Below, piece by piece: positions 27,776 to 36,600 of a stretch of 64,000 nt of DNA. Positions within the stretch are counted from its first letter, which is position 1. Every line of letters starts with the position of its first letter. The stretch is taken from positions 1 to 64,000 of the forward strand of contig NZ_RKST01000019.1 in NCBI RefSeq assembly GCF_003934165.1. The letters are read 5' to 3'. Below the pieces are notes generated by a model. The model made no database searches and was not told where the DNA came from. It saw nothing but the letters and a program-made list of their open reading frames with translations. The position numbers and the translations under genes were made by a program. Origin of the DNA: Borborobacter arsenicus (GTDB lineage: Bacteria > Pseudomonadota > Alphaproteobacteria > Rhizobiales > Rhizobiaceae).

Positions 27776-29425
27776 ATGTCCGCCAAGGCAAGATTGGGCA
27801 TGGCAATGACCGTGAAACAACGCATTTATCTCTACGACACCACGCTGCGTGACGGCCAGCAGACGCCGGGTATCGACTTTTCGGTGGAAGACAAGCTGGC
27901 GGTGGCCAAGATGCTGGACGAGTTCGGCCTCGATTATGTCGAGGGCGGCTATCCTGGCGCCAATCCGACCGATACGGCGTTTTTCACCGGAAAGCGCACC
28001 AAGCGGGCGAAGTTTTCCGCTTTCGGCATGACCAAGCGGGCGGGCGTCTCTGTGTCGAACGACCCGGGACTGGCCGTTCTCTTGCAGGCCGAGGCGGACA
28101 CCGTGTGCTTCGTCGCCAAGAGCTGGGACTATCATGTGCGCGTGGCGCTCGGCTGTTCCAATGAAGAGAATCTGGAAGCGATTGCAGCGTCGGTCGAGGC
28201 GGCACGCGACGCCGGCAGGGAAGCGCTGGTCGATTGCGAGCATTTCTTCGACGGCTTCAAGGCCAATCCAGACTACGCGCTGGCTTGCGCGCGCACCGCA
28301 TTTGAGGCTGGCGCGCGCTGGGTGGTGCTGTGCGACACCAATGGCGGAACTCAACCCTCGGAAGTGCGCACAATTGTCGAACAAGTCATAGCGTGTGGTA
28401 TTCCGGGCGAAAATCTCGGCATTCACGCCCATGACGATACCGGGCAGGCGGTGGCCAATTCGCTTGCCGCGGTGGAGGCCGGGGTGCGCCAGATCCAGGG
28501 CACGCTGAATGGCATCGGCGAGCGCTGCGGCAATGCCGACCTGATCACGATCATTCCCACACTGATGCTGAAGCCTGCCTTCGCCGACCGCTTTGAGACC
28601 GGCATTTCGGCTGAGGCGCTTGCCGGCGTCTCCAGGCTGTCGCGCGGCTTCGACGAATTGCTCAACCGTGCGCCGGAAGCGCAGGCGCCCTATGTCGGCG
28701 CCTCGGCCTTCGCCACCAAGGCCGGCATCCATGCCTCGGCGCTGGCCAAGGAGCCGCAGACCTATGAGCATGTACCGCCGGAATCGGTCGGCAACCGGCG
28801 CAGGGTCATGGTGTCGGACCAGGGCGGCAGGGCGAATTTCGTCACCGAACTGAAACGGCGCGGCATTGAAATACCGAAGGACGGCCATAAGCTTGATGCG
28901 CTGATCGCCGTGGTCAAGGAGCGCGAGGCCGAGGGCTACGCCTATGAGGGTGCGGATGCGAGCTTCGAGCTCCTGGCGCGGCGCATGCTGCATACGGTGC
29001 CGGATTTCTTCCGCGTCACCAGCTTTCGCTGCATGGTCGAGCGGCGCTTCGACGCCAATGGCGTGCTGAAGACGATCTCCGAAGCGGTGGTCAAGGTGAC
29101 CATCGATGGCGAGGAGAAGATGTCGGTTGCCGAGGGCAGGGGGCCGGTCAATGCGCTTGACGTTGCCCTGCGCAAGGATCTTGGCAAGTTCCAGACCGAG
29201 ATCGGTGACCTGGAACTGGCTGACTACAAGGTGCGCATCCTCAATGGCGGCACCGAGGCGGTGACGCGGGTCCTGATCGAATCGCGCGATTCGACCGGTG
29301 CGCGCTGGTCGACGGTGGGTGTCTCCGACAACATCATCGACGCTTCCTTCCAGGCGCTGATGGATTCCATCGTCTACAAGCTGATGAAGAACCGCGAAAT
29401 GGCGGGTCTGGTGGCCGCCGAATAG
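27776..29425 (+). CDS. cimA: Citramalate synthase (LeuA-like, CimA type)
   Basis: HMGL/isopropylmalate-synthase family enzyme, most like (R)-citramalate synthase, condensing pyruvate and acetyl-CoA in a threonine-independent route to isoleucine; up to 549 residues. YDTTLRDGQQTPG holds the catalytic Arg-Asp, HAHDDTGQAVANS the metal histidines, and NGIGERCGNADL follows. The regulatory LeuA-dimer domain occupies the last 130 residues. Start uncertain: ATG at 27776, 27800 or 27806; the first uses G-rich sequence from the palindromic repeat as ribosome site. Confidence 0.88.
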   Translation: MSAKARLGMAMTVKQRIYLYDTTLRDGQQTPGIDFSVEDKLAVAKMLDEFGLDYVEGGYPGANPTDTAFFTGKRTKRAKFSAFGMTKRAGVSVSNDPGLAVLLQAEADTVCFVAKSWDYHVRVALGCSNEENLEAIAASVEAARDAGREALVDCEHFFDGFKANPDYALACARTAFEAGARWVVLCDTNGGTQPSEVRTIVEQVIACGIPGENLGIHAHDDTGQAVANSLAAVEAGVRQIQGTLNGIGERCGNADLITIIPTLMLKPAFADRFETGISAEALAGVSRLSRGFDELLNRAPEAQAPYVGASAFATKAGIHASALAKEPQTYEHVPPESVGNRRRVMVSDQGGRANFVTELKRRGIEIPKDGHKLDALIAVVKEREAEGYAYEGADASFELLARRMLHTVPDFFRVTSFRCMVERRFDANGVLKTISEAVVKVTIDGEEKMSVAEGRGPVNALDVALRKDLGKFQTEIGDLELADYKVRILNGGTEAVTRVLIESRDSTGARWSTVGVSDNIIDASFQALMDSIVYKLMKNREMAGLVAAE

Positions 29426-29498
29426 CCATCAGCCATATGCGACGATCGATCAGAACTTTGAAATGGTGCTTGCTCTCCAATGGGCGCATAGGGAACCC

Positions 29499-30434
29499 AT
29501 GACAGTGCAGACAACCACAAGCAGCGACCCGGCGAGCCGGGGGTTCTTCTATGCCCTTTCGGCTTATTCCCTTTGGGGCTTCCTTCCGCTTTTCCTGAAG
29601 GCGGTGGCGCATATTCCTGCAACCGAAGTGGTGGCGCACCGGATATTGTGGTCGGTGCCGGTCGCGGGGGTCGTGCTGCTGGTGCTCGGCCGCACGAAGG
29701 ATGTGATGGCGGCGCTGCGCTCACCGCGCACGATGGTGATGGCGGCAGTCACTGCGGCCATCATTGCGCTCAACTGGGGCATCTATGTCTGGGCAATCGC
29801 GGTGGAGCGCACCGTGGAGTCGGCGCTCGGTTATTACATCAATCCGCTGGTCAGCGTCGCCATGGGGGCCGTGCTGCTCGGCGAGCGGATGAACCGGATG
29901 CAGATGGCAGCCATCGGTCTGGCCACGGTCGCCGTTTGCTTCCTGGCTGTCGATGCCGGCGGGGTGCCCTGGGTCTCGCTGTCGCTTGCCTTCACTTTTG
30001 CCACCTATGGCTATCTGCGCAAGACGCTGCCCATCGGCCCAAGCCAGGGCTTCTTCCTGGAAGTGCTGATCCTGTGCCTGCCGGCGCTTGCCTATGTCGT
30101 ATGGCTGCAGATGCGAGGGGAAAGCCATCTTCTGCCCTCGCAGCCCTATGACTTCGCCCTGCTCTTGGCCTGCGGACCGATCACCGCCGTGCCGCTGCTG
30201 CTCTATGCATTCGGTGCCAAGTTGCTGCGGCTGAGCACCCTTGGCCTGATGCAATATATCGCGCCGACAATGATCTTCCTGATCGCGATATTTGTTTTCA
30301 ACGAACCGTTTGACGGCGTGCGCGTCGTCGCCTTCGCACTGATCTGGTCGGCGCTTGCGATCTACACCTGGTCGACGTTTTTCGTCCATGAACGCCCGGC
30401 GGTTGCAGAGCAGGTAGTCACGCCGGACAAGTAA
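29499..30434 (+). CDS. rarD: RarD protein, EamA/DMT-family transporter
   Basis: 311-residue inner-membrane protein with about ten hydrophobic segments in two EamA repeats. GFFYALSAYSLWGFLPLFLK and ALNWGIYVWAI, then GYYINPLVSV, are RarD hallmarks. Substrate unknown (chloramphenicol sensitivity in E. coli is the naming phenotype). The start at 29499 is chosen over 29463 because AGGGA lies upstream; the extra residues do not look family-like. Confidence 0.9.
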   Translation: MTVQTTTSSDPASRGFFYALSAYSLWGFLPLFLKAVAHIPATEVVAHRILWSVPVAGVVLLVLGRTKDVMAALRSPRTMVMAAVTAAIIALNWGIYVWAIAVERTVESALGYYINPLVSVAMGAVLLGERMNRMQMAAIGLATVAVCFLAVDAGGVPWVSLSLAFTFATYGYLRKTLPIGPSQGFFLEVLILCLPALAYVVWLQMRGESHLLPSQPYDFALLLACGPITAVPLLLYAFGAKLLRLSTLGLMQYIAPTMIFLIAIFVFNEPFDGVRVVAFALIWSALAIYTWSTFFVHERPAVAEQVVTPDK

Positions 30435-30460
30435 TGAAGCTTGGCGCTGAAGGCGGCTAG

Positions 30461-31072
30461 CTACATCTTGTCGATGACCGACTGCACGCCGGTGGTCGGC
30501 GTATCGACCGCCGCGCCCTCCGCGAGGATTGCCGCGACGATGGCCTCGGGCTTGTCGATTACCAGCGGCTTGACCAGATGCGAGGTGTGCACGAAGCCCT
30601 GGTCCTTCATGTGGTCGATGAGCGCCAGCATCGGGTTCCAGAAGCCGGCGACATTGCCGAAAACGATCGGCTTGCGGTGATTGCCGAGTTGGGCCCAGGT
30701 CATGATCTCGACGATCTCTTCCAGCGTGCCGATGCCGCCGGGAAGCGCCACGAAAGCATCCGACTTCTCGAACATCGCATGTTTGCGTTCATGCATGTTT
30801 TCGGTGACGAGGATTTCGTCGAACCGGTCGAGCGCGCTTTCGGTGGCTTCCTTGTTCACGAGAAAGCGCGGGATAATGCCAGTGATCTTGCCGCCGGCCC
30901 GGTAGGCACCGTCCGCCACCGCGCCCATGATGCCCTTGGTGCCGCCGCCATAGACGAGCCGCAGGCCAGCCTCGGCGATCGAGCGTCCAAGCACATGCCC
31001 TGCCTTGAGATACAGGCCATTGATGCCCGGCGAGGAACCGCAATAAACGCAGATCGATCGAATCGTCTTCAT
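30461..31072 (-). CDS. LOG-family protein (cytokinin-activating-like)
   Basis: 203 residues. Lysine-decarboxylase-like Rossmann fold with the LOG signature: CVYCGSSPG at the N-terminus, MHERKHAMFEKSDAFVALPGG and PGGIGTLEE (PGGxGTxxE). LOG enzymes release ribose phosphate from nucleoside 5'-monophosphates and form free cytokinins in plants; bacterial roles range from nucleotide turnover to cytokinin release. The start at 31072 is fixed by the family's beginning. Convergent with rarD, divergent from the LysM gene. Confidence 0.9.
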   Translation of the reverse strand: MKTIRSICVYCGSSPGINGLYLKAGHVLGRSIAEAGLRLVYGGGTKGIMGAVADGAYRAGGKITGIIPRFLVNKEATESALDRFDEILVTENMHERKHAMFEKSDAFVALPGGIGTLEEIVEIMTWAQLGNHRKPIVFGNVAGFWNPMLALIDHMKDQGFVHTSHLVKPLVIDKPEAIVAAILAEGAAVDTPTTGVQSVIDKM

Positions 31073-31186
31073 CCGCTTATTCGTGGTTGTCTTGGCCGCT
31101 TTGGTCAAGCTTGGAGTCGGGCTTTTTCTTGTAGCCCTCGCCAAAACAGGATAGACCCGGCGAAGGTGGCTAAGTGTTGGGGTACC

Positions 31187-32689
31187 ATGGCAGGCACAGC
31201 AGTAAGAGCCTTGTTGTTTTTGGCAGGTGGCGTCGCTGCCGCGGCTGTGACGGCCTATGTGTCCGGCGCGCTCGATCCATATCTGGGCAAGCCGGAGGTG
31301 GTCGCGGCGACGCCGGATGCTTCCGCGGCGGCAAAAGCGGATTCCAAGACGGCAAGGCTGCCCGGTGAAAGCAAGGAAGCTCCCTCGCAGCCTTCGGCGA
31401 CGTTGGCCGGTCCGGAAGGCGCTGAGGCCGCAAAGCCCGCGGACACGAAGGCGCCTTCTGCCGACACGGCTGGACAGGAGAAGCAGGCAAAGGACATTCT
31501 GGCGCCGTCCTTCGATGTCGTGCGGGCCGAGCCCGACGGGTCGATCGTCATCGCCGGCAAGGCAGCGCCCAACTCCAAGGTCGAGATCGTCATTGGCGCC
31601 GAAGTGATCGGCAATGCGACAGCCGGGCCGGAGGGGGATTTCGCGGTCGCACTCGATGAAAATCTGAAGCCTGGCAACCACCAGATCGTGCTGCGTTCGA
31701 CCGCCCCTGACAATGTAGTGGCAACCTCGCCCGAAACCGCGATCGTATCCATCCCCGAAACGAAAGACGGGCAGGTCTTGGCGCTGGTCGAGCAGCCCGG
31801 CGTGCCAAGCAAGCTGATTTCGGTGCCCGAGCCGGAAAAGCAGGCCGAAGCGAAGGCCGACAGCAAGGCGTCTCAGCCCTCGGATCAGAATGCTGCTACA
31901 ACGCAGGCACCGCCTGTGGCGCAGGAAGAAAAGGCCAATACACCTTCCGGGCAGGCAGGCGAGCAACAGGCGGCTGTCTCCCCGGCACCGTCTGCGGCTG
32001 AGCCGAAGCCCGGCGAGCCCATGGTCAAGGTCGAAGCGGTGGAGATCGAGGGGCGCAAGATATTCATCGCCGGTGCCGCCGATCCAGGCCGCAAGGTGCG
32101 CGCCTATGCCAACGATATCCTGCTGGGGGAGGTGATCACCTCGCCGGGCGGGCGCTTCCTGATCGAAACCGAGCGTGATTTGCCGGTCGGTGACTACATC
32201 ATCCGTGTCGACGGGCTGGAGCCGGATGGGGCCAAGGTGGTGACCCGGGCGGCCGTTCCGTTCGAACGCGAGCCGGGAGAAGCGATTTCGGCGGTCGCGC
32301 CGGACGCCAATGCGCCGGAAGGCGGACAAGCAGCGGATGCTGCGGCAGCCGCGCCAGGCGACGCTGGCGAGAAGGCAGCGGCGGCACCGGCCCTGCCTGC
32401 CGGAGCCGGCGAGATTGCCGCCACGGCGCCTGAGGCTCTTGCCCCGAAGCTGGAAAACGTCGATGGCGCGGTCATCATCCGTCGTGGCGATTCGCTGTGG
32501 CGCATATCCCGCCGTGTCTATGGGCTCGGTGTCCGTTACTCCACGATCTATCTCGCCAATCAGGAGCAGATCAGGGACCCGGACATGATCTGGCCGGGCC
32601 AGGTCTTCAAGGTACCGGAGAAGACGCGGGAGGGCGAGGCGGCCGACATGGAAGCCATCGGCAGCCAGGCAACGACCGCGCCCCGATAA
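31187..32689 (+). CDS. LysM protein with two Ig-like repeats
   Basis: 500 residues: an N-terminal hydrophobic anchor (about 6-25), a Pro/Ala/Lys-rich disordered stretch, an Ig/Big-like repeat (FDVVRAEPDGSIVIAGKAAP ... KPGNHQIVL), a long Ala/Glu/Gln-rich linker, a second repeat (VEAVEIEGRKIFIAGAADPG ... LPVGDYIIRV), another linker and a C-terminal LysM domain (IIRRGDSLWRISRRVYGLG ... IWPGQVFKVP). Probably a periplasmic peptidoglycan-binding scaffold attached to the inner membrane. ATG at 31187 after GGGG. Composition strongly biased in linkers. Confidence 0.82.
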   Translation: MAGTAVRALLFLAGGVAAAAVTAYVSGALDPYLGKPEVVAATPDASAAAKADSKTARLPGESKEAPSQPSATLAGPEGAEAAKPADTKAPSADTAGQEKQAKDILAPSFDVVRAEPDGSIVIAGKAAPNSKVEIVIGAEVIGNATAGPEGDFAVALDENLKPGNHQIVLRSTAPDNVVATSPETAIVSIPETKDGQVLALVEQPGVPSKLISVPEPEKQAEAKADSKASQPSDQNAATTQAPPVAQEEKANTPSGQAGEQQAAVSPAPSAAEPKPGEPMVKVEAVEIEGRKIFIAGAADPGRKVRAYANDILLGEVITSPGGRFLIETERDLPVGDYIIRVDGLEPDGAKVVTRAAVPFEREPGEAISAVAPDANAPEGGQAADAAAAAPGDAGEKAAAAPALPAGAGEIAATAPEALAPKLENVDGAVIIRRGDSLWRISRRVYGLGVRYSTIYLANQEQIRDPDMIWPGQVFKVPEKTREGEAADMEAIGSQATTAPR

Positions 32690-32698
32690 TCGCAGCTG

Positions 32699-32727
32699 TT
32701 GCAGAAATCCGGTTCATCGTCTATCGT
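32699..32727 (+). promoter_or_regulatory. Promoter of arsR-atm1 operon
   Basis: TTGCAG (32699-32704), 17-base spacer, TATCGT (32722-32727). The -10 element lies between the two arms of the adjoining dyad. Confidence 0.55.
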
Positions 32728-32741
32728 CGATGGACGATGAA
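32713..32741 (+). promoter_or_regulatory. ArsR-type operator
   Basis: Perfect 9-bp arms TTCATCGTC (32713-32721) and GACGATGAA (32733-32741) with an 11-base centre holding the -10 element. It is 17 bases before the regulator's start codon, a classic autoregulation geometry for ArsR repressors. Confidence 0.65.
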
Positions 32742-32758
32742 TTGCCGGTGCACCGGAG

Positions 32759-33100
32759 ATGACTGACTGCCGACCGGCTGAAACAAACCTGATCGCTGCG
32801 CGGTTTGCCGCCCTGTCGCACCCTGCCCGTATCTCAATTCTGCGGCATCTGGCGCAGGCGCAATGCTGTTGCTGCAAGGACGTGGTCGAACAACTCGACC
32901 TTGCGCAATCGACGGTGTCGCAGCATCTGAAGATATTGGTGGAAGCAGGCCTCGTGCGTCTTTCGCCAGAAGGGCAGCGTTCGCTTTACGAGATCGACCG
33001 GGACGCCCTTGCGGGGTTTTCCGCGTCATTTGCCACGCTGGTGGAAGATTGTTGTTCTGCCAGCCCAGCCAATACAGAGACTGACAATTTTGGCCGATAA
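32759..33100 (+). CDS. ArsR-family metalloregulator with four-Cys run
   Basis: 113-residue winged-helix repressor. ALSHPARISILRHL and the recognition helix segment LDLAQSTVSQHLKILVEAGLV are typical ArsR/SmtB. It has seven cysteines: Cys4, a run at 36-39 (QCCCCKDVV) where ArsR proteins carry the alpha-3 CVCDL metal site, and Cys98-99. Thiophilic metal or metalloid sensing is likely. It overlaps the exporter start by about 11 bases, so the two are one operon controlled by the dyad upstream. Confidence 0.88.
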   Translation: MTDCRPAETNLIAARFAALSHPARISILRHLAQAQCCCCKDVVEQLDLAQSTVSQHLKILVEAGLVRLSPEGQRSLYEIDRDALAGFSASFATLVEDCCSASPANTETDNFGR

Positions 33101-34973
33101 GACCGTTTCAGCCGATTCCGGCTCCACGCTTAAAACGCTGGTCAATCTATGGCCCTATATGTGGCCATCGGACCGCCCCGACCTGAAAGCCCGTGTGGTA
33201 TGGGCGACGTTCTATCTGTTTGTCGCCAAGTTCATACTGGTGGGGGTGCCCTATTTCTTCAAATGGGCGACCAATGCGCTTGCCGGTGACAATGCACCGC
33301 TGCCGCCGCTGCCGGATTTCCTGCTTGGGCCGGTGATGCTGGTCATCGCCTACAATGTCGTGCGGCTGGTGCAGCTTGGCTTCAACCAGCTCCGGGATGC
33401 GCTTTTTGCCCGGGTCGGCCAGCATGCGGTGCGCCAGCTTGCCTACAAGACCTTCGTCCACATGCACAATCTGTCGCTGCGCTTTCATCTCGAGCGGCGC
33501 ACCGGCGGCCTGTCGCGCATCATCGAGCGCGGCACCAAGGGCATCGAGACGATCGTCCGTTTCACCATCCTCAACAGCCTGCCGACCATACTGGAATTTG
33601 CCCTGACGGCGGTGATCTTCGCCATCGCCTATGGCTGGCTCTATGTGCTGGTGGTGGCGGTCACCGTGGCGATCTACACCTGGTTTACCGTCTGGGCGAG
33701 CGATTGGCGCATCGGCATCCGCCGCGAGATGAACGATTCTGACACCGACGCCAACACCAAGGCGATCGATTCGCTGCTGAATTTCGAGACGGTCAAATAT
33801 TTCAACAATGAGCGCATGGAAGCGCAGCGTTTCGATCGTTCGATGCAGCGCTATGAGGTGGCAGCGACGAAGACCTGGACCTCGCTCGGCTGGCTCAATT
33901 TCGGGCAGGGCGCGATCTTCGGCGCCGGCATGGCGATTGTCATGTGGATGTCGGCGCTGGAAGTGATGGCCGGCACGCAGACGATCGGTGATTTCGTCTT
34001 CATCAACGCCATGCTGATGCAGCTTTCGGTGCCGCTGAATTTCATAGGCTTCATCTATCGCGAGATTCGCCAGGGCCTGACCGACATCGAGCAGATGTTT
34101 GCCCTGCTCGATGTGAAGCAGGAGGTGGTGGACCAGCCGCAGGCAAGGCCCCTTGCCGTGTCCCATGGCGCGGTCGAGTTCCGCGACGTGCATTTCTCCT
34201 ACGATCCGGCGCGCCCGATCCTGAAGGGGGTCAGCTTCGAGGTGCCGGCCGGCAAGACGATTGCCATCGTCGGCCCTTCGGGCGCGGGCAAGTCGACCAT
34301 CTCGCGGTTGCTGTTTCGCTTCTACGACATCCAGAGCGGCTCGGTGCTGATCGACGGGCAGGACATACGCGATGTGACGCAGGAGAGCCTGCGCGCGGCG
34401 ATTGGCATGGTGCCGCAGGACACGGTGCTGTTCAACGACACTATTGCCTACAATATCCGCTATGGCCGTACCGATGCGAGTGACGAGGAGGTGAAGAAGG
34501 CGGCCGAACTTGCACAGATCGGCGCATTCATCGACCGCCTGCCCGACGGCTACAAGGCCATGGTCGGCGAGCGTGGGTTGAAGCTTTCGGGCGGCGAAAA
34601 GCAGCGCGTGGCCATCGCTCGCACGATCCTCAAGGCGCCGCCTATCCTGATGCTGGACGAGGCGACGTCAGCCCTCGATACGCATACCGAGCAGGAGATC
34701 CAGGCCGCGCTCGACCTGGTCAGCCGCGGGCGAACGACGATCGTGATCGCCCATCGGCTCTCGACGGTGATCGGCGCCGATGAGATCATCGTGCTCAAGG
34801 ATGGACGCATTGCCGAGCGCGGCACGCATCTGGCGCTGCTGCGCAAGGAAGGGCTTTATGCCTCCATGTGGGCTCGCCAGCGTGAGGCGAGCGAGGCCGA
34901 GGAGCGGTTGCGCATCGCCCGCGAGAGCGACGATTTGGGCATAGTCACCCGCCGCCGCACTGCAGAAGTTTGA
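33090..34973 (+). CDS. Atm1/HMT1-type ABC exporter
   Basis: Half-transporter with membrane domain and ATPase fused, about 627 residues. Six hydrophobic segments (about 30-310), then Walker [10 protein letters not shown] near 395, signature LSGGEKQR near 499, Walker B ILMLDEATSALD and AHRLST. FNNERMEAQRFD, the conserved substrate-cavity segments and NALAGD are Atm1-like. Bacterial Atm1 proteins export glutathione conjugates of metals such as Hg or Cd, which fits the upstream metalloregulator. No ATG fits; TTG at 33090 is the best start and is uncertain. Confidence 0.9.
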   Translation: MADKTVSADSGSTLKTLVNLWPYMWPSDRPDLKARVVWATFYLFVAKFILVGVPYFFKWATNALAGDNAPLPPLPDFLLGPVMLVIAYNVVRLVQLGFNQLRDALFARVGQHAVRQLAYKTFVHMHNLSLRFHLERRTGGLSRIIERGTKGIETIVRFTILNSLPTILEFALTAVIFAIAYGWLYVLVVAVTVAIYTWFTVWASDWRIGIRREMNDSDTDANTKAIDSLLNFETVKYFNNERMEAQRFDRSMQRYEVAATKTWTSLGWLNFGQGAIFGAGMAIVMWMSALEVMAGTQTIGDFVFINAMLMQLSVPLNFIGFIYREIRQGLTDIEQMFALLDVKQEVVDQPQARPLAVSHGAVEFRDVHFSYDPARPILKGVSFEVPAGKTIAIVGPSGAGKSTISRLLFRFYDIQSGSVLIDGQDIRDVTQESLRAAIGMVPQDTVLFNDTIAYNIRYGRTDASDEEVKKAAELAQIGAFIDRLPDGYKAMVGERGLKLSGGEKQRVAIARTILKAPPILMLDEATSALDTHTEQEIQAALDLVSRGRTTIVIAHRLSTVIGADEIIVLKDGRIAERGTHLALLRKEGLYASMWARQREASEAEERLRIARESDDLGIVTRRRTAEV

Positions 34974-35067
34974 GTGCGGAAGCGCCGATCCGCTGCAATG
35001 TCGCGTTGCGATGGGCGAGTGTTTCCGGTAAGCAGGCGCCAACTGAATTGGAGCCTGCCCCCGCCCT

Positions 35068-35766
35068 ATGAGCCTTGTCGATACGATCAGGAATACACTC
35101 GTGCCCGTTCATCGGGAGGGATATCCGTTCATCGGGGCGTTTTTTGCGGCAACGCTGATCCTGGGCTATTTTTCGACCAGCCTGTTCTGGATCGGCCTGA
35201 TCCTGACGGCGTGGTGCGCCTATTTCTTCCGCGACCCGCAGCGCGTGACGCCGGTTGATGACCGATTGGTGATAAGTCCCGCCGACGGGATCGTCTCTGC
35301 CGTCGGGCCGGCAGTGCCGCCTCGCGAGCTTGGCCTCGGAACCACGGAAATGACCCGTATTTCGGTGTTCATGAATGTCTTTTCCTGTCATGTGAACCGC
35401 GCGCCGGTGCGCGGCCGCATCACAAGGATCGAACACCGGCCCGGCAAGTTCCTGAATGCCGACCTCGACAAGGCAAGCAGCGAAAACGAGCGCAACGGGC
35501 TGGTTATCGAAAGCCCGAATGGAACCGTGGCTGCCGTGCAGATCGCCGGCCTGGTGGCACGACGAATCGTCTGCTGGGCCGAGGCAGAGAGCAATATCGG
35601 GGTCGGCGAACGCTTCGGGCTGATCCGCTTCGGCTCGCGTGTCGATGTGTTCCTGCCCCTGGGTGCCACGGCGCGTGTGGCGGTCGGCCAGACGGCGGTC
35701 GCAGGCGAAACCGTCATCGCCGAGTTTGGTGGCGATCCCGCAACCCTTCTGGCGCGGGTCTCCTGA
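35068..35766 (+). CDS. psd: Phosphatidylserine decarboxylase proenzyme
   Basis: Makes phosphatidylethanolamine from phosphatidylserine at the inner membrane; 232 residues, the short proenzyme type. N-terminal membrane segment (about 19-50), [34 protein letters not shown], and the self-cleavage site Gly189-Ser190 in RFGSRVDV, which yields the pyruvoyl-bearing alpha chain. The pss start lies one base after its stop codon. Confidence 0.95.
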   Translation: MSLVDTIRNTLVPVHREGYPFIGAFFAATLILGYFSTSLFWIGLILTAWCAYFFRDPQRVTPVDDRLVISPADGIVSAVGPAVPPRELGLGTTEMTRISVFMNVFSCHVNRAPVRGRITRIEHRPGKFLNADLDKASSENERNGLVIESPNGTVAAVQIAGLVARRIVCWAEAESNIGVGERFGLIRFGSRVDVFLPLGATARVAVGQTAVAGETVIAEFGGDPATLLARVS

Positions 35767-35767
35767 G

Positions 35768-36589
35768 ATGGCCCGGCCGTTCCAACCCTTCGAGAGTTAT
35801 GGCCGCGGCGGTCCCCGTATTCGTGAAATTCCCCTGCGGCTGGTCCTACCCAACCTGATCACCGTGCTGGCCATATGCGCAGGGCTTTCGGGCATCCGGC
35901 TTGCCTTCGAACTGCGCTTCGAGACGGCGGTGGTGATGGTGCTGATTGCCGCCTTCCTGGACGGCATCGACGGTCGCATCGCACGTATGCTGAAGGCGAC
36001 GTCCAAATTCGGCGCACAGATGGATTCGCTTGCCGACATCGTCAATTTCGGTGTCGCGCCGGCCTTGGTGCTTTATGCCTTCCTGCTCGATCGCGCCGGC
36101 TCGCCGGGCTGGATTGCCGCTCTTCTGTTTGCCATTGCCTGCGGATTGCGGCTGGCGCGCTTCAACGTGCTTGAGGAAGACCACAACCGGCCTGCCTGGG
36201 AAGGGGAGTATTTCGTCGGCGTTCCGGCTCCAGCCGGCGCCGTCATCGTCATGCTGCCGATCTATCTGGTGTTCATCGGCGCGCTGCAGGCCGGCCCCAT
36301 GCTGGGTTTCGTCAGCTCCGGTTTCACCGTGCTCGTCGCCTTCCTGCTGGTCAGCCGCTTGCCGATCTATACCGGCAAGAAACTGCGGGTGCCAGGCGAC
36401 AAGGTATTGCCGCTGATCCTGGGCATATCGTTCTTCGTGCTGCTGCTGGTCACCTATCCGTGGCAGACACTGTCCGTCTCGGTGATCGCCTATCTGCTGT
36501 TTCTGCCGCTGAGCGCCCGAGCTTATTTTCGCCGGGCCAAGATCGAGGACGCGAAAGCGGCCGCGGAAGAAGCCGACAAAATTCCTTAA
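35768..36589 (+). CDS. pssA: CDP-diacylglycerol-serine O-phosphatidyltransferase
   Basis: Supplies phosphatidylserine for Psd; 273 residues. CDP-alcohol phosphatidyltransferase motif DGIDGRIARMLKATSKFGAQ followed by MDSLAD matches DG-x2-(D)G-xAR-x8-G-x3-D-x3-D. About seven or eight hydrophobic segments. The start at 35768, one base after psd, implies coupled translation of the two consecutive enzymes. Ends 11 bases from a convergent gene. Confidence 0.94.
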   Translation: MARPFQPFESYGRGGPRIREIPLRLVLPNLITVLAICAGLSGIRLAFELRFETAVVMVLIAAFLDGIDGRIARMLKATSKFGAQMDSLADIVNFGVAPALVLYAFLLDRAGSPGWIAALLFAIACGLRLARFNVLEEDHNRPAWEGEYFVGVPAPAGAVIVMLPIYLVFIGALQAGPMLGFVSSGFTVLVAFLLVSRLPIYTGKKLRVPGDKVLPLILGISFFVLLLVTYPWQTLSVSVIAYLLFLPLSARAYFRRAKIEDAKAAAEEADKIP

Positions 36590-36600
36590 CAAGCGAAATC

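Noticed and set aside
31073-32329. Extension of the LOG-family frame far upstream on the minus strand
   Set aside because: The LOG start at 31072 is fixed by the family beginning; the extension is antisense to the LysM protein gene.
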